Below are positions 31,982 through 39,390 of a stretch of DNA of 43,331 nucleotides, in pieces (the stretch's first letter is position 1; every line of letters starts with the position of its first letter). Under the pieces are notes generated by a model, which was not told the DNA's origin, did not search any database, and saw nothing but the letters and a program-made list of their open reading frames with translations. A program made the position numbers and the translations under genes. Origin of the DNA: Candidatus Coatesiibacteriota bacterium (lineage in GTDB: Bacteria > RBG-13-66-14 > B26-G2 > WVWN01 > G020348885); contig CP070755.1 of the NCBI GenBank assembly GCA_020348885.1, positions 1,963,614-2,006,944 on the forward strand, in the 5' to 3' direction.

Positions 31982-32953
31982 ATGGCCGAAGGTGGATACG
32001 AACTCGTTATCATAGGCGGGGGACCGGCTGGTTTGACGGCGGGGATATATGCGTCCCGTTCCCGGTTGAAGTGCGTACTGCTGGAAGCGAACCCGCTGGT
32101 CGGCGGACAGGCCGCTCTCACCGATATAGTCGAGAACTACCCGGGCTTCGACGAGCCGATTAACGGGTTCGAGCTGACCGAGAAGATGCGGAAGCAGGCC
32201 GAACGGTTCGGCCTTGAGGTGCGGAACGAACCTGTAAACCGTGTCGATAAGGTCGGTGAAGACTTCATAGTCTACACGGGTAAGGGCGAGTATCCGACCG
32301 AGTCGATAATCGTCGCCACCGGTTCCGAACCGCGGCACCTGGGCGCGCCGGGAGAGAAAGAGCTCCGCGGCGGCGGCGTAACCTATTGCGCCACGTGCGA
32401 CGGGCCGTTGTATAAGGAGATGGAAGTAGCCGTCGTAGGCGGCGGCGACAGCGCCGTGGGCGAGGCCCTTTACCTGACACGATTCGCGGGTAAGGTTTAT
32501 ATAATCCACCGCCGGGACCGGTTTCGAGCCGACGGGATACTTTCGGAACAAGCGATCGCCGACGACAAGATCGAGATAATCTGGGACACCGTCGTGACGT
32601 CGATTCACGGAGAAGGCGAAGTCGAGCACCTCCACCTAAAGAACGTGAAGACCATGGAGGAGTCTACGTTGGACGTAGCCGGCGTTTTTATCTACGTAGG
32701 TGTAAAACCTAATACCGAGTTCTTGGGTGGCTTACTCAAGTTAGATGACCGGGGGTTTATCCTCACCGACGATCGGTTGGAGGCTTCGGTCAGGGGTGTC
32801 TTCGCGGCGGGCGACTGCCGGTCCAAGGTGTTGAAGCAGATTGCGACGGCCGTAGGCGAGGGCGCGACGGCCGCTTTCGTTGCAAACGAGTACATTCAGG
32901 AACGGCGCCATAAAAGGGCCGAGACAGAGTCGTTGGGCTACGACCAGAAGTAA
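31982..32953 (+). CDS. trxB: thioredoxin reductase
   Basis: A 323-residue flavoprotein that reduces thioredoxin or a related dithiol carrier with NADPH. FAD-binding GGGPAGLTA is at residues 12-20; the redox-active CATC is at 136-139 (YCATCDG); the NADPH site has VVGGGDSAVGEALYL (151-165) and HRRDRFRA (176-183); the second FAD motif is GVFAAGDCR near 287. Length and order match low-molecular-weight bacterial TrxR. No thioredoxin gene is nearby. AGGGGAG precedes the ATG. The downstream neighbour, 26 bases away, is the putative selenoprotein at 32980, which suggests a shared redox role. Confidence 0.93.
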   Translation: MAEGGYELVIIGGGPAGLTAGIYASRSRLKCVLLEANPLVGGQAALTDIVENYPGFDEPINGFELTEKMRKQAERFGLEVRNEPVNRVDKVGEDFIVYTGKGEYPTESIIVATGSEPRHLGAPGEKELRGGGVTYCATCDGPLYKEMEVAVVGGGDSAVGEALYLTRFAGKVYIIHRRDRFRADGILSEQAIADDKIEIIWDTVVTSIHGEGEVEHLHLKNVKTMEESTLDVAGVFIYVGVKPNTEFLGGLLKLDDRGFILTDDRLEASVRGVFAAGDCRSKVLKQIATAVGEGATAAFVANEYIQERRHKRAETESLGYDQK

Positions 32954-32979
32954 TAGATTTTTAATTCCGTGGAGGATAA

Positions 32980-33168
32980 ATGTTAATTGCGTTAAAAATA
33001 GCGGGCGGGTTGTTTCTGGGCGGCGTGCTCGGTTATGGATACTACTTCATCGCTAGGTGCGCCGGCTCGAGTTGAGGCGTCAGCGGTAACCCCTACGTCT
33101 CCGTCGTACTCGGGGCCGTGCTGGGGTTGCTCGTGGTCACGGGCAGTGGCTGGGGCTCGGGGAATTAG
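32980..33168 (+). CDS. DUF6132-like membrane protein, candidate selenoprotein (in-frame TGA = Sec)
   Basis: A 62-residue product if TGA at 33073-33075 is read as selenocysteine. GGAGG stands just before the ATG. Residues 5-24 form a Gly-rich transmembrane helix ending GYGYYFIARC; then comes C27-x4-U32 and GVSGNPY; residues 38-54 form a second helix (YVSVVLGAVLGLLVV); the frame closes at TAG. As I recall the family, DUF6132 proteins have the same plan: two helices bracketing C-x4-C followed by S-(N/S)-P. The TGA stands exactly where the second Cys belongs. Without readthrough the peptide would be 31 residues and the conserved half would be untranslated. It follows trxB by 26 bases. Confidence 0.72.
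33081..33123 (+). promoter_or_regulatory. SECIS-like hairpin downstream of the in-frame TGA
   Basis: An imperfect hairpin within the coding frame: CAGC (33081-33084) with GCTG (33120-33123), GG with CC, CCCC (33090-33093) with GGGG (33112-33115), then TACG (33094-33097) with CGTA (33105-33108) closing the loop TCTCCGT. The apical loop starts 22 bases after the TGA, within the spacing usual for bacterial SECIS elements. If the G-C closing pair opens, the loop begins with G, as the bacterial element prefers. Confidence 0.55.
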
Positions 33169-33194
33169 AATCAAAGGGAAGAAAGAATGGGAAA

Positions 33195-33212
33195 GCCGCC
33201 CGGTCGGGCGGC
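33195..33212. terminator. bidirectional terminator hairpin
   Basis: Stem GCCGCCC / GGGCGGC with loop GGTC between the convergent selenoprotein and DUF362 genes. The plus strand continues GTTATTATAT and the minus strand TTTCCCATTC, so it could act on both. Confidence 0.6.
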
Positions 33213-33216
33213 GTTA

Positions 33217-34182
33217 TTATATATTTACCGCGGCGTACCGCGCCGCTTCCAGCGGCAGCATCCTGTCCCACGGACCGATGCGCCGTTCGTACTCGGACAT
33301 TACTGTCCTAGTCGAAACGTCTCCGCCGAAGAGCCCCGCGGCAAACGCATCCACGTCGGCGGGATTCGCCCCCACGACGGCGAGCCCCACCGTCCCGATG
33401 TCGTTATAACGCCCCCAGGGGACTTCGAAAACCCCGTCGGGCGCCTCCCGGACGCCGTGGTATACCGCTTCCACCACGCCGACGGGCGTAAAATACGAAC
33501 CATATAACGCACGGACGTCTATAAGCGTTTCGGGGAGCTTATCGTGGTAGCTGCTTCTGTTCGGTTCCGGGACGAGTCCGAACAGGTTTTTTAGCGACAG
33601 CGTGGGCGCGTTCGATTCAACCGAGGCGGGGAGTTTGAGCCGCGCAAGGCTAATAAGGGGCGCGCCCTCGAACTCCAACAACGCTTCCGGCATCTTGTCG
33701 TATAGCTCTTCGTTAGTCAACGGGCCGAACCGTTCTTCAACTCGAGTACGGACGTCGGAGGGGTCGATAGTCCGTCCGGCCCATACCTCGTCGGTCACGT
33801 TCACGTAGCGCGCGCCGTGTTTTTCGATGACTTCGGTTAGGCCGTTCTCTACTAAATACGCGTTTTCCTGTTCCCGAATCCATTCGGCGTTATCGCGGGC
33901 GTTCCCGACCGTAATCTCCCGCGACCCGTCGTTGCGCAAGAAGCTATGGCCTTCGATTACGACGGCCGGCCCGCCGAGGGCTTCGAGGAAGAGGTCGAGA
34001 GTAGCTGCGTCGGTGAACTGAGCCGGCAGACCCGAAAACCAGTTGACCTTGACCAGAACCGGTTTGTCGGCGCACCCGACGGCGCCTAACATACCCCGTA
34101 AAGCCGCCGATGTTTTAACGGATCCGGAAAAAAACAGGTCGTCCCGAACGGCGGTGCTCCCGTCTTCGTTGTAAATCGGCAT
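33217..34182 (-). CDS. DUF362 domain protein
   Basis: A 321-residue protein of the DUF362 family. Recognisable parts are VLVKVNWFSG (residues 42-51), VVIEGHSFLRND, the central LISLARLKLPASVESNAPTLSLKNLFGLVP (about 176-205), IDVRALYG and VVGANPADVDAFAAGLFGG. Some relatives carry an added ferredoxin domain; this one does not. The biochemical role is unknown. It begins one base after the DUF1844 stop and is the last gene of the operon that starts at 37526. Confidence 0.85.
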   Translation of the reverse strand: MPIYNEDGSTAVRDDLFFSGSVKTSAALRGMLGAVGCADKPVLVKVNWFSGLPAQFTDAATLDLFLEALGGPAVVIEGHSFLRNDGSREITVGNARDNAEWIREQENAYLVENGLTEVIEKHGARYVNVTDEVWAGRTIDPSDVRTRVEERFGPLTNEELYDKMPEALLEFEGAPLISLARLKLPASVESNAPTLSLKNLFGLVPEPNRSSYHDKLPETLIDVRALYGSYFTPVGVVEAVYHGVREAPDGVFEVPWGRYNDIGTVGLAVVGANPADVDAFAAGLFGGDVSTRTVMSEYERRIGPWDRMLPLEAARYAAVNI

Positions 34183-34183
34183 C

Positions 34184-34693
34184 CTATTCCTTCTTCTTTT
34201 TGGATTTTTTCTTCTTCGGTTTTTTCTCCGGTTTATCCCGGGCTTCGGGTTCGCCCGGTTTTTCTTCCTCTTCCTCCTTTTTCATCCAGGCGACGTCGAC
34301 GCCTTCGGGCGCTTCTTCCGTCGTTTCTGACGCGGCTTCTTCCGGTTCTGCCGCTCCAGGGGCTTCCGCCGGTACAGGTTCTTCAGACGGTTCGGTCGGC
34401 TCCGCCGGGGCGGGCGCCTCCTCGCCCCGCTTCGCTTCGTCGACGTAGTTCAGTTGAAGCTCCTGTAACAGGCCGTTCAGGGTTCGTTCCTCCAGGTCGG
34501 TCAGGTTCCCCTCGGTGCGTTTTTGAAGGACCATCAGCGTGTCTATGGCGCCCCGGGCGGCGGCCAGGTTTCGCTCGATTTCGCCGGTGAACGGGTTCGC
34601 GATCTTACCCATCTGCTGCATCGCTGCGGCGTGGAACGAATAGATGACCGACAAGAACATCGCCTCTTCCGGGTCAAGCTCGGTTGAACTCAT
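34184..34693 (-). CDS. DUF1844 protein with charged C-terminal tail
   Basis: A 169-residue protein. Residues 8-85 form the DUF1844 domain (AMFLSVIYSFHAAAMQQMGKIANPFTGE, NLAAARGAIDTLMVLQKRTEGNL, LQELQLNYVDE), a helical family of unknown function common in many phyla. It is followed by an Ala/Pro/Glu-rich stretch (about 90-140) and a Lys-rich end (KPEKKPKKKKSKKKKE), a highly unusual acid-then-base tail that could bind nucleic acid or membrane. The ATG at 34693 is chosen over one four codons earlier because GGAGG sits five bases before it. Confidence 0.8.
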   Translation of the reverse strand: MSSTELDPEEAMFLSVIYSFHAAAMQQMGKIANPFTGEIERNLAAARGAIDTLMVLQKRTEGNLTDLEERTLNGLLQELQLNYVDEAKRGEEAPAPAEPTEPSEEPVPAEAPGAAEPEEAASETTEEAPEGVDVAWMKKEEEEEKPGEPEARDKPEKKPKKKKSKKKKE

Positions 34694-34737
34694 CAGTACC
34701 TCCATCCTTGGGACTTAAAATCGTTGTAGTTTAGTCC

Positions 34738-36594
34738 TTATACAATCCCCTCAATCACCCGTAACGCGATATCGTATTTCTGGAACGGCGGCGTCACGTA
34801 AATGCCCAGGCACAGGTCCCGGACCTCTCCGAGAACCTCCAACGCTATCGCGACGCCTTCGGCCGCTTCGGCTTCTTTGCCGTCGTTGGACGCCGTTTCC
34901 ATCCTTTCGAGTACTCCTTCGGGAACCGTTATCCCCGGGACCTCGTGGTGGATAAACATGGCATGCCTGTAAGTATAGAGAGGTAGTGTCCCGATTATTA
35001 CCGGGATAGGCGGATCGCCCGCGAACTCGAGCCAGCCCTTCCACGCCCTCGGGTCGTAGAAGGGTTGGGTTATCGCGAAATCGGCGCCGGCCTCGACCTT
35101 CTCCCGGAACCGGGACAATTCCTTCTCCGGGTCCTTTGAGGCCGGGTTCAAAGCGACGCCCACGGTTATCTCGGTGGACGCACCAAGGTCGTTCCCGGCC
35201 AGGTCTTTCCCGTCGTTCAGGAGGCCAACCATGTTGACCAGGCCGGTGGAGTTAACGTCGTAGACCGACGTGGCTTTGGGGAAGTCGCCCACCTCGCTGG
35301 GGTCGCCGGTAAGGGCAAGGATGGCGCTTATCCCGAGGGCCGTCGCGCCGATAAGCTCCGATTGGAGCCCGAGTAGGTTCCGATCCCGGCACGTGAAGTG
35401 AAGTATCGGTTCGATACCCACGTCCTCGCGGAGTATATGCGCGAGCGCGATCGACGACATCCGTACCCGCGCCATCGGGTTGTCGGCTATGTTCACAGCG
35501 GAAACGCCGGCGTCCCGCAACCTCCGGGCGCCCTCGAATATCGTATCGTAATCGACCCCTTTGGGCGGGTCCAGTTCGACGGTGGACACGAACTCGCGGC
35601 CGAGTTTATCTAAAAATCCGTTGGCTATAACGCGTTTCCGCAGTTCGCGGTGGGGTATTCGCTCGGTTACTTCAACTTGCACGGGCGTCGGCCGGCGGGA
35701 CGCGGGCGCGCGCCCGGCGATTACCTCGTTCATCGCCTTGACGTGTTCCGGCGTGGTACCGCAGCAACCGCCGATGATGTTCGCGCCCAGTTCGGCGAAC
35801 ATCGCCGCGTAGGTCTTGAAGTACTCGGGCGACGCCACGTAAACGGTCTGCTCCTCCACACGGGTCGGGTACCCGGCGTTGGGCATCACCGAGAGGATGA
35901 AATCGCGGGTTCCCAATCCGCCGCCGAGTAGCTTATCGGCGACCAGGTCGTACGTCTCCTTAGGCCCCAGGTTGCAGTTAAGGCCGATTCCGTCGGCCCC
36001 GGCGTCGAGAAGACGCCTGGACGCGGTCGTTAAGTCGTCGCCGAACTTGGTAGTCCCGTCGGGGAGGAACGTCATCGAGCAGAACACGGGTACGTCGGTG
36101 ACCTCCCGGGCGACCGAAAGCGCTTCCAGACACTCGACCGTGCTGGACATCGTTTCCACCAGGATGCAGTCCACGCCGCCGACGGCCAGGCCCGAAATCT
36201 GCTCGCGGAAGAGGTCCCGGACCTCGTTTACGGTCAGGTTCCCGTACGGCCGCAGCATCGCGCCCAGCGGCCCGACGGACCCGGCCACGTAAACTTCCGG
36301 GCCGGCGGCGTCCCGCGCTATCCGCGACGCCGCCTCGGCCATCTCCGCGACCCGGTCTTCCAATCCAAACCTGGCGAGTTTAATGGCGTTCGCCGCGAAG
36401 GTATGGGTTTCTATAAGCCGGGCGCCGGCGTCCACGTAATCACCGTGTACTCCGGCTATGAGTTCCGGTTCGTCGAAGACGACGCACTGGAGACATCCCT
36501 CGGGTTCGACGCCTTTCCAATATAGATATGTACCCATCGCCCCGTCGGCGAGTAGTATCTCTTCTTTAAGCGCGTCCAGTATGTTTCGCGTCAC
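34738..36594 (-). CDS. bifunctional homocysteine S-methyltransferase / methylenetetrahydrofolate reductase
   Basis: A 618-residue fusion. Residues 1-290 are a homocysteine S-methyltransferase (LLADGAMGTYLY, GLNCNLGP, and GGCCGTTPEH, whose Cys residues bind the catalytic zinc). Residues 320-618 are a methylenetetrahydrofolate reductase barrel (FVSTVELDPP, HFTCRDRNLLGLQSELIGATALGI, LALTGDP, FAITQPFYDP, IPVIIGTLPL). Together they would make 5-methyltetrahydrofolate and methylate homocysteine to methionine, as in YitJ-type enzymes. I place the start at GTG 36594, overlapping the hydrolase stop (GTGA) with GGAGAGGGG upstream; an ATG nine codons earlier lies inside the previous gene. Confidence 0.9.
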   Translation of the reverse strand: MTRNILDALKEEILLADGAMGTYLYWKGVEPEGCLQCVVFDEPELIAGVHGDYVDAGARLIETHTFAANAIKLARFGLEDRVAEMAEAASRIARDAAGPEVYVAGSVGPLGAMLRPYGNLTVNEVRDLFREQISGLAVGGVDCILVETMSSTVECLEALSVAREVTDVPVFCSMTFLPDGTTKFGDDLTTASRRLLDAGADGIGLNCNLGPKETYDLVADKLLGGGLGTRDFILSVMPNAGYPTRVEEQTVYVASPEYFKTYAAMFAELGANIIGGCCGTTPEHVKAMNEVIAGRAPASRRPTPVQVEVTERIPHRELRKRVIANGFLDKLGREFVSTVELDPPKGVDYDTIFEGARRLRDAGVSAVNIADNPMARVRMSSIALAHILREDVGIEPILHFTCRDRNLLGLQSELIGATALGISAILALTGDPSEVGDFPKATSVYDVNSTGLVNMVGLLNDGKDLAGNDLGASTEITVGVALNPASKDPEKELSRFREKVEAGADFAITQPFYDPRAWKGWLEFAGDPPIPVIIGTLPLYTYRHAMFIHHEVPGITVPEGVLERMETASNDGKEAEAAEGVAIALEVLGEVRDLCLGIYVTPPFQKYDIALRVIEGIV

Positions 36595-37526
36595 TCGTTC
36601 CCCTCTCCGCCATTCTCGCAAACCGAGTCGATAAACGAGATAATTTCGCTTTTATACCTTTCGTTCCGGATTTCGTCCAACTCGTCCCAGACGATAATGT
36701 GGTCCGCTTCCGGGAAGTACGCGTATGTCTTCGGTTCGTTGGCGGCTTCGTACAGGGCGTCACCGTGGGATTCGTGTATCGTCTGGTCCCGGCCGCCCTG
36801 TATAATCAGGACCGGCACGTGAACGTCGTCGATCGACTCGACGGGGTTTATATCACCCGGGTCGGCGCCGCCGGTCTGGACGCGGAAGGCCATCCGCGTA
36901 ATAGGATAAACGACCGGCGCAGGTAGGAGCATACCCTGGATGTGCCCCTTCATCGCGTCGCTGAATCGGGCGTAACCGCAGCTGAGGATATAACCGTCGA
37001 CGCCCTCCATTTCAGGCGCGGCGAGTGCGGCCGTCGCGGCGCCCATCGAGATGCCGAAGACGACGAGTTTGCCGCGGACCATATCGTTCGCCCGGGCGTG
37101 GGCGAGGACCGCTTCCGCGTCTAGTACCTCGCGGGCGCCGTAAGTTATAGCGTCGTCGTCGGATTCGCCGTGGTGGCGGTAGTCGAAGAGGATGACCGAA
37201 CAGCCGGCCTCGTGGAGGAAGCGGGCGTGGCCCAGCAGGCCGTCGCGTTCGCCCCGGTCGCCGTTGAGCATCAGGACCGTCGCCCTCGTGTTCTCGCAAG
37301 GTATATACCAGCCGTGCAAGTTTATCCCGTCGGCGGTCTCGCAAGCGAAGTCGGCGTACGGAAGCCCGAACGCGTCGGGCGTTACCGTGTGGGCCGGCAC
37401 GCGGGCGCCCACCATAAGCCCGATGGTACGCCAGACGAAGGCGAAGAAGAACGCCCCGGCGATTACGAGTAAAATTACAACGACCGCGACCGCCGTAAGT
37501 ACCGGATGGTTCTGGATTAATCCCAT
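36591..37526 (-). CDS. membrane-anchored alpha/beta hydrolase
   Basis: A 311-residue protein with one N-terminal transmembrane helix (about 9-35) and an alpha/beta hydrolase domain: an MLNGDRGERDG oxyanion-region loop, FDYRHHGESD, nucleophile Ser160 in FGISMGAA, acid in IIQGGRDQTI and His in PEADHII. This is the BAAT/YqkD-like group of serine hydrolases with a membrane anchor; the substrate is unknown. First gene of the four-gene minus-strand operon (hydrolase > methionine enzyme > DUF1844 > DUF362). GAGAAGG precedes the ATG. Confidence 0.85.
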   Translation of the reverse strand: MGLIQNHPVLTAVAVVVILLVIAGAFFFAFVWRTIGLMVGARVPAHTVTPDAFGLPYADFACETADGINLHGWYIPCENTRATVLMLNGDRGERDGLLGHARFLHEAGCSVILFDYRHHGESDDDAITYGAREVLDAEAVLAHARANDMVRGKLVVFGISMGAATAALAAPEMEGVDGYILSCGYARFSDAMKGHIQGMLLPAPVVYPITRMAFRVQTGGADPGDINPVESIDDVHVPVLIIQGGRDQTIHESHGDALYEAANEPKTYAYFPEADHIIVWDELDEIRNERYKSEIISFIDSVCENGGEGNE

Positions 37527-37541
37527 AAGGCCTTCTCGGCG

Positions 37542-37570
37542 ATTATAACTGTTTTCGGCGGGAAGGGAAA
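37542..37570 (-). promoter_or_regulatory. candidate promoter of the hydrolase operon
   Basis: Minus-strand TATAAT (37542-37547, perfect) lies 17 bases from TTTCCC (37565-37570, weak). The leader would be only about 10 bases and would hold little more than the ribosome binding site. Confidence 0.4.
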
Positions 37571-37740
37571 GGTAAAAGGTGGAAAGAGCGAAAACGGACA
37601 GTGTTCCGTTGGGTAGTCACTTAAAACGAAAATTACGTAACTCAAAAGGGACTCGCACTTTACTTAAATCAATTGTTTTAATACGATATACTCGGTTTGG
37701 ATGGAAATAAGCTGTATTAATATCTACGCTGAAATAACTA

Positions 37741-37769
37741 TTGAATTGCCGCCTTCTAAGCGCTATAAT
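37741..37769 (+). promoter_or_regulatory. sigma-70-type promoter of the duplicated-gene/glycosidase operon
   Basis: TTGAAT (37741-37746), 17 bases, TATAAT (37764-37769). The start near 37776 gives a 43-base leader to the ATG at 37819. The upstream DNA 37600-37740 is AT-rich and gene-free. This position excludes a longer reading frame that begins at 37741. Confidence 0.75.
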
Positions 37770-37818
37770 ATGTAACGGAATCCGATTTTACTCTACACAT
37801 AACGAAACGGAGGTAGAA

Positions 37819-38592
37819 ATGAAACCCCTACGAATATTACTAATAACCCTCCTGACGACCGTTGCCCTAACCGCCGCAACGGACCCGCGGTTGTCTATAT
37901 GGGTAACTACCGCGCAAAAAGACCCTTATACATTAATAACGTGGTTTTCCTGGGACATACCTGTAGAGGGCCAAACACGCGGCGCCGCTTTCGACGATGG
38001 TTACATATGGCTCCACTCAAAACCCATGAGCGGAGAAGTATACTACTACTATCAAATAGATTTCGACGATAATATAATTACGTCTTTCGAAGCTCCGGAC
38101 GTTTTCGGTTTGGGTTACGGTATAGACGTGGACGGCGATTATCTATGGATAATGTGCAACGGTTTCGTATACCACGTCACTAAAACCGGTTCTGTAGTAT
38201 CGCCTTCGCCTTTCTACGTGGGCGGCGGTATACACGACCTCGGGTGGGACGGCGAGTACTTGTGGGTCGCGTGGGGCGAATCGGATTCTATAGCTTACTA
38301 CAAATACGACGTAAATACCGGTGCCGTAGTTGACATCATTCTACCCGAATACGGCCAACTCCTCGAGTGGCCGGCCATCGCCGTCGACGACGACGGATAT
38401 ATATACTGCCTGTACTCGGACCGGTTCGACGACGTCGGCGGCGGGTACTATTTTATCTACGAACCTAACGGCGACGATATCGTATATTTTTTAAACTACG
38501 GGTTCCTAAACTTCGGTATTGACGTGGGCGCGTGGCCGGTAACATTCGTTAAGCCTGCTTCGTTGGGTACGATTAAAGCGCTATATAAATAA
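37819..38592 (+). CDS. secreted propeller-like repeat protein, tandem copy 1
   Basis: A 257-residue exported protein (signal peptide about 1-20, then TDPRLSIWVTTAQKDPY). Several repeats share (D/G)xYLW(I/V)-(A/M)-(C/W) and DDGY(I/L)(W/Y) strands, as in WGESDSIAYYKYDVNTG and AVDDDGYIYCLYSDR. The pattern is that of a beta-propeller of the SBBP/NHL type, with acidic loops suited to calcium. I recognise no named family. CGGAGGT precedes the ATG. It is followed after 12 bases by a very similar copy. Confidence 0.65.
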   Translation: MKPLRILLITLLTTVALTAATDPRLSIWVTTAQKDPYTLITWFSWDIPVEGQTRGAAFDDGYIWLHSKPMSGEVYYYYQIDFDDNIITSFEAPDVFGLGYGIDVDGDYLWIMCNGFVYHVTKTGSVVSPSPFYVGGGIHDLGWDGEYLWVAWGESDSIAYYKYDVNTGAVVDIILPEYGQLLEWPAIAVDDDGYIYCLYSDRFDDVGGGYYFIYEPNGDDIVYFLNYGFLNFGIDVGAWPVTFVKPASLGTIKALYK

Positions 38593-38604
38593 GGGGGAAC
38601 CGAA

Positions 38605-39378
38605 ATGAAATACGCGAAAACGACATTAGTAATCCTCTTAACGACCGCCACCGTGGCCGCCGCGACGGACCCGCGATTATCTATATGGGTGACGACTGCC
38701 CAAAAAGACCCTTATACATTAATCACGTGGTTTTCCTGGGACATACCTGTAGAGGGCGAAACGCGCGGCGCCGCTTTCGACGACGGGTATATTTGGTTGC
38801 ATTCTAAAAAGTCAGGGCCCGAAATCTACGACTACTATAAGATAGATTTCGAAGGTAATATTATTACATCCTTCCAATCGCCGGATGTCTATGGTAAGTC
38901 GCGCGGTATAGATGTAGACGGTGATTATTTATGGATCGCTTGTAACGGCTACGTATACCACGTTACGAAGGCAGGGTCTGTAATTTCGCCTCCGCCTTTT
39001 TCGGTAGGTAGCGGTATAGATGATATAGCTTGGGACGGCGAGTACCTGTGGGTCGCGTGGGGCGAGTCCGATTCCATCGCTTACTACAAATACGACGTAG
39101 ATACCGGTACCGTGGTTGACGTCATTATACCGGAATACGGTCAACTACTCGAGTGGCCGGCCAGCGCCGTCGACGACGACGGATATATATATTGCCTATA
39201 CTCGGACCGGTTCGACGACGTCGGCGGCGGGTACTATCTTATATACGAACCTAACGGCGACGACATCGTATATTTTTTAAATTACGGGTTCCTAAACTAC
39301 GGTATTGACGTGGGCGCGTGGCCGGTAACGTCAATTACGCCTACGTCGCTGGGTACAATTAAAGCGTTATATAAATAA
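38605..39378 (+). CDS. secreted propeller-like repeat protein, tandem copy 2
   Basis: A 257-residue near-duplicate of the preceding gene, with the same length, signal peptide and motif order. Long nucleotide stretches are almost unchanged, for example those coding QKDPYTLITWFSWDIPVEG and the last third (EWPA-AVDDDGYIYCLYSDR onward). Most differences are third-base changes, with a cluster of replacements in residues 70-110. Linker and ribosome binding site (GGGGG after the stop) are duplicated too. It probably has the same role as copy 1 or a variant ligand specificity. Confidence 0.65.
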   Translation: MKYAKTTLVILLTTATVAAATDPRLSIWVTTAQKDPYTLITWFSWDIPVEGETRGAAFDDGYIWLHSKKSGPEIYDYYKIDFEGNIITSFQSPDVYGKSRGIDVDGDYLWIACNGYVYHVTKAGSVISPPPFSVGSGIDDIAWDGEYLWVAWGESDSIAYYKYDVDTGTVVDVIIPEYGQLLEWPASAVDDDGYIYCLYSDRFDDVGGGYYLIYEPNGDDIVYFLNYGFLNYGIDVGAWPVTSITPTSLGTIKALYK

Positions 39379-39390
39379 GGGGGTAAGGCA

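Larger units (their letters stand above)
37819..39390 (+). repeat. 786-base tandem gene duplication
   Basis: Gene plus 12-base linker repeat with an exact 786-base period: 37819 to 38605, then 39391 where the large gene starts. The two linkers share TATATAAATAAGGGGG at the stop codon. The equal length with no indel suggests either a recent event or strong selection against indels. Confidence 0.8.

Noticed and set aside
33035-33409. Alternative-frame protein over the selenoprotein gene and beyond
   Set aside because: It crosses the terminator hairpin at 33195 and the end of DUF362, with low-complexity Ser/Ala composition and no start signal.
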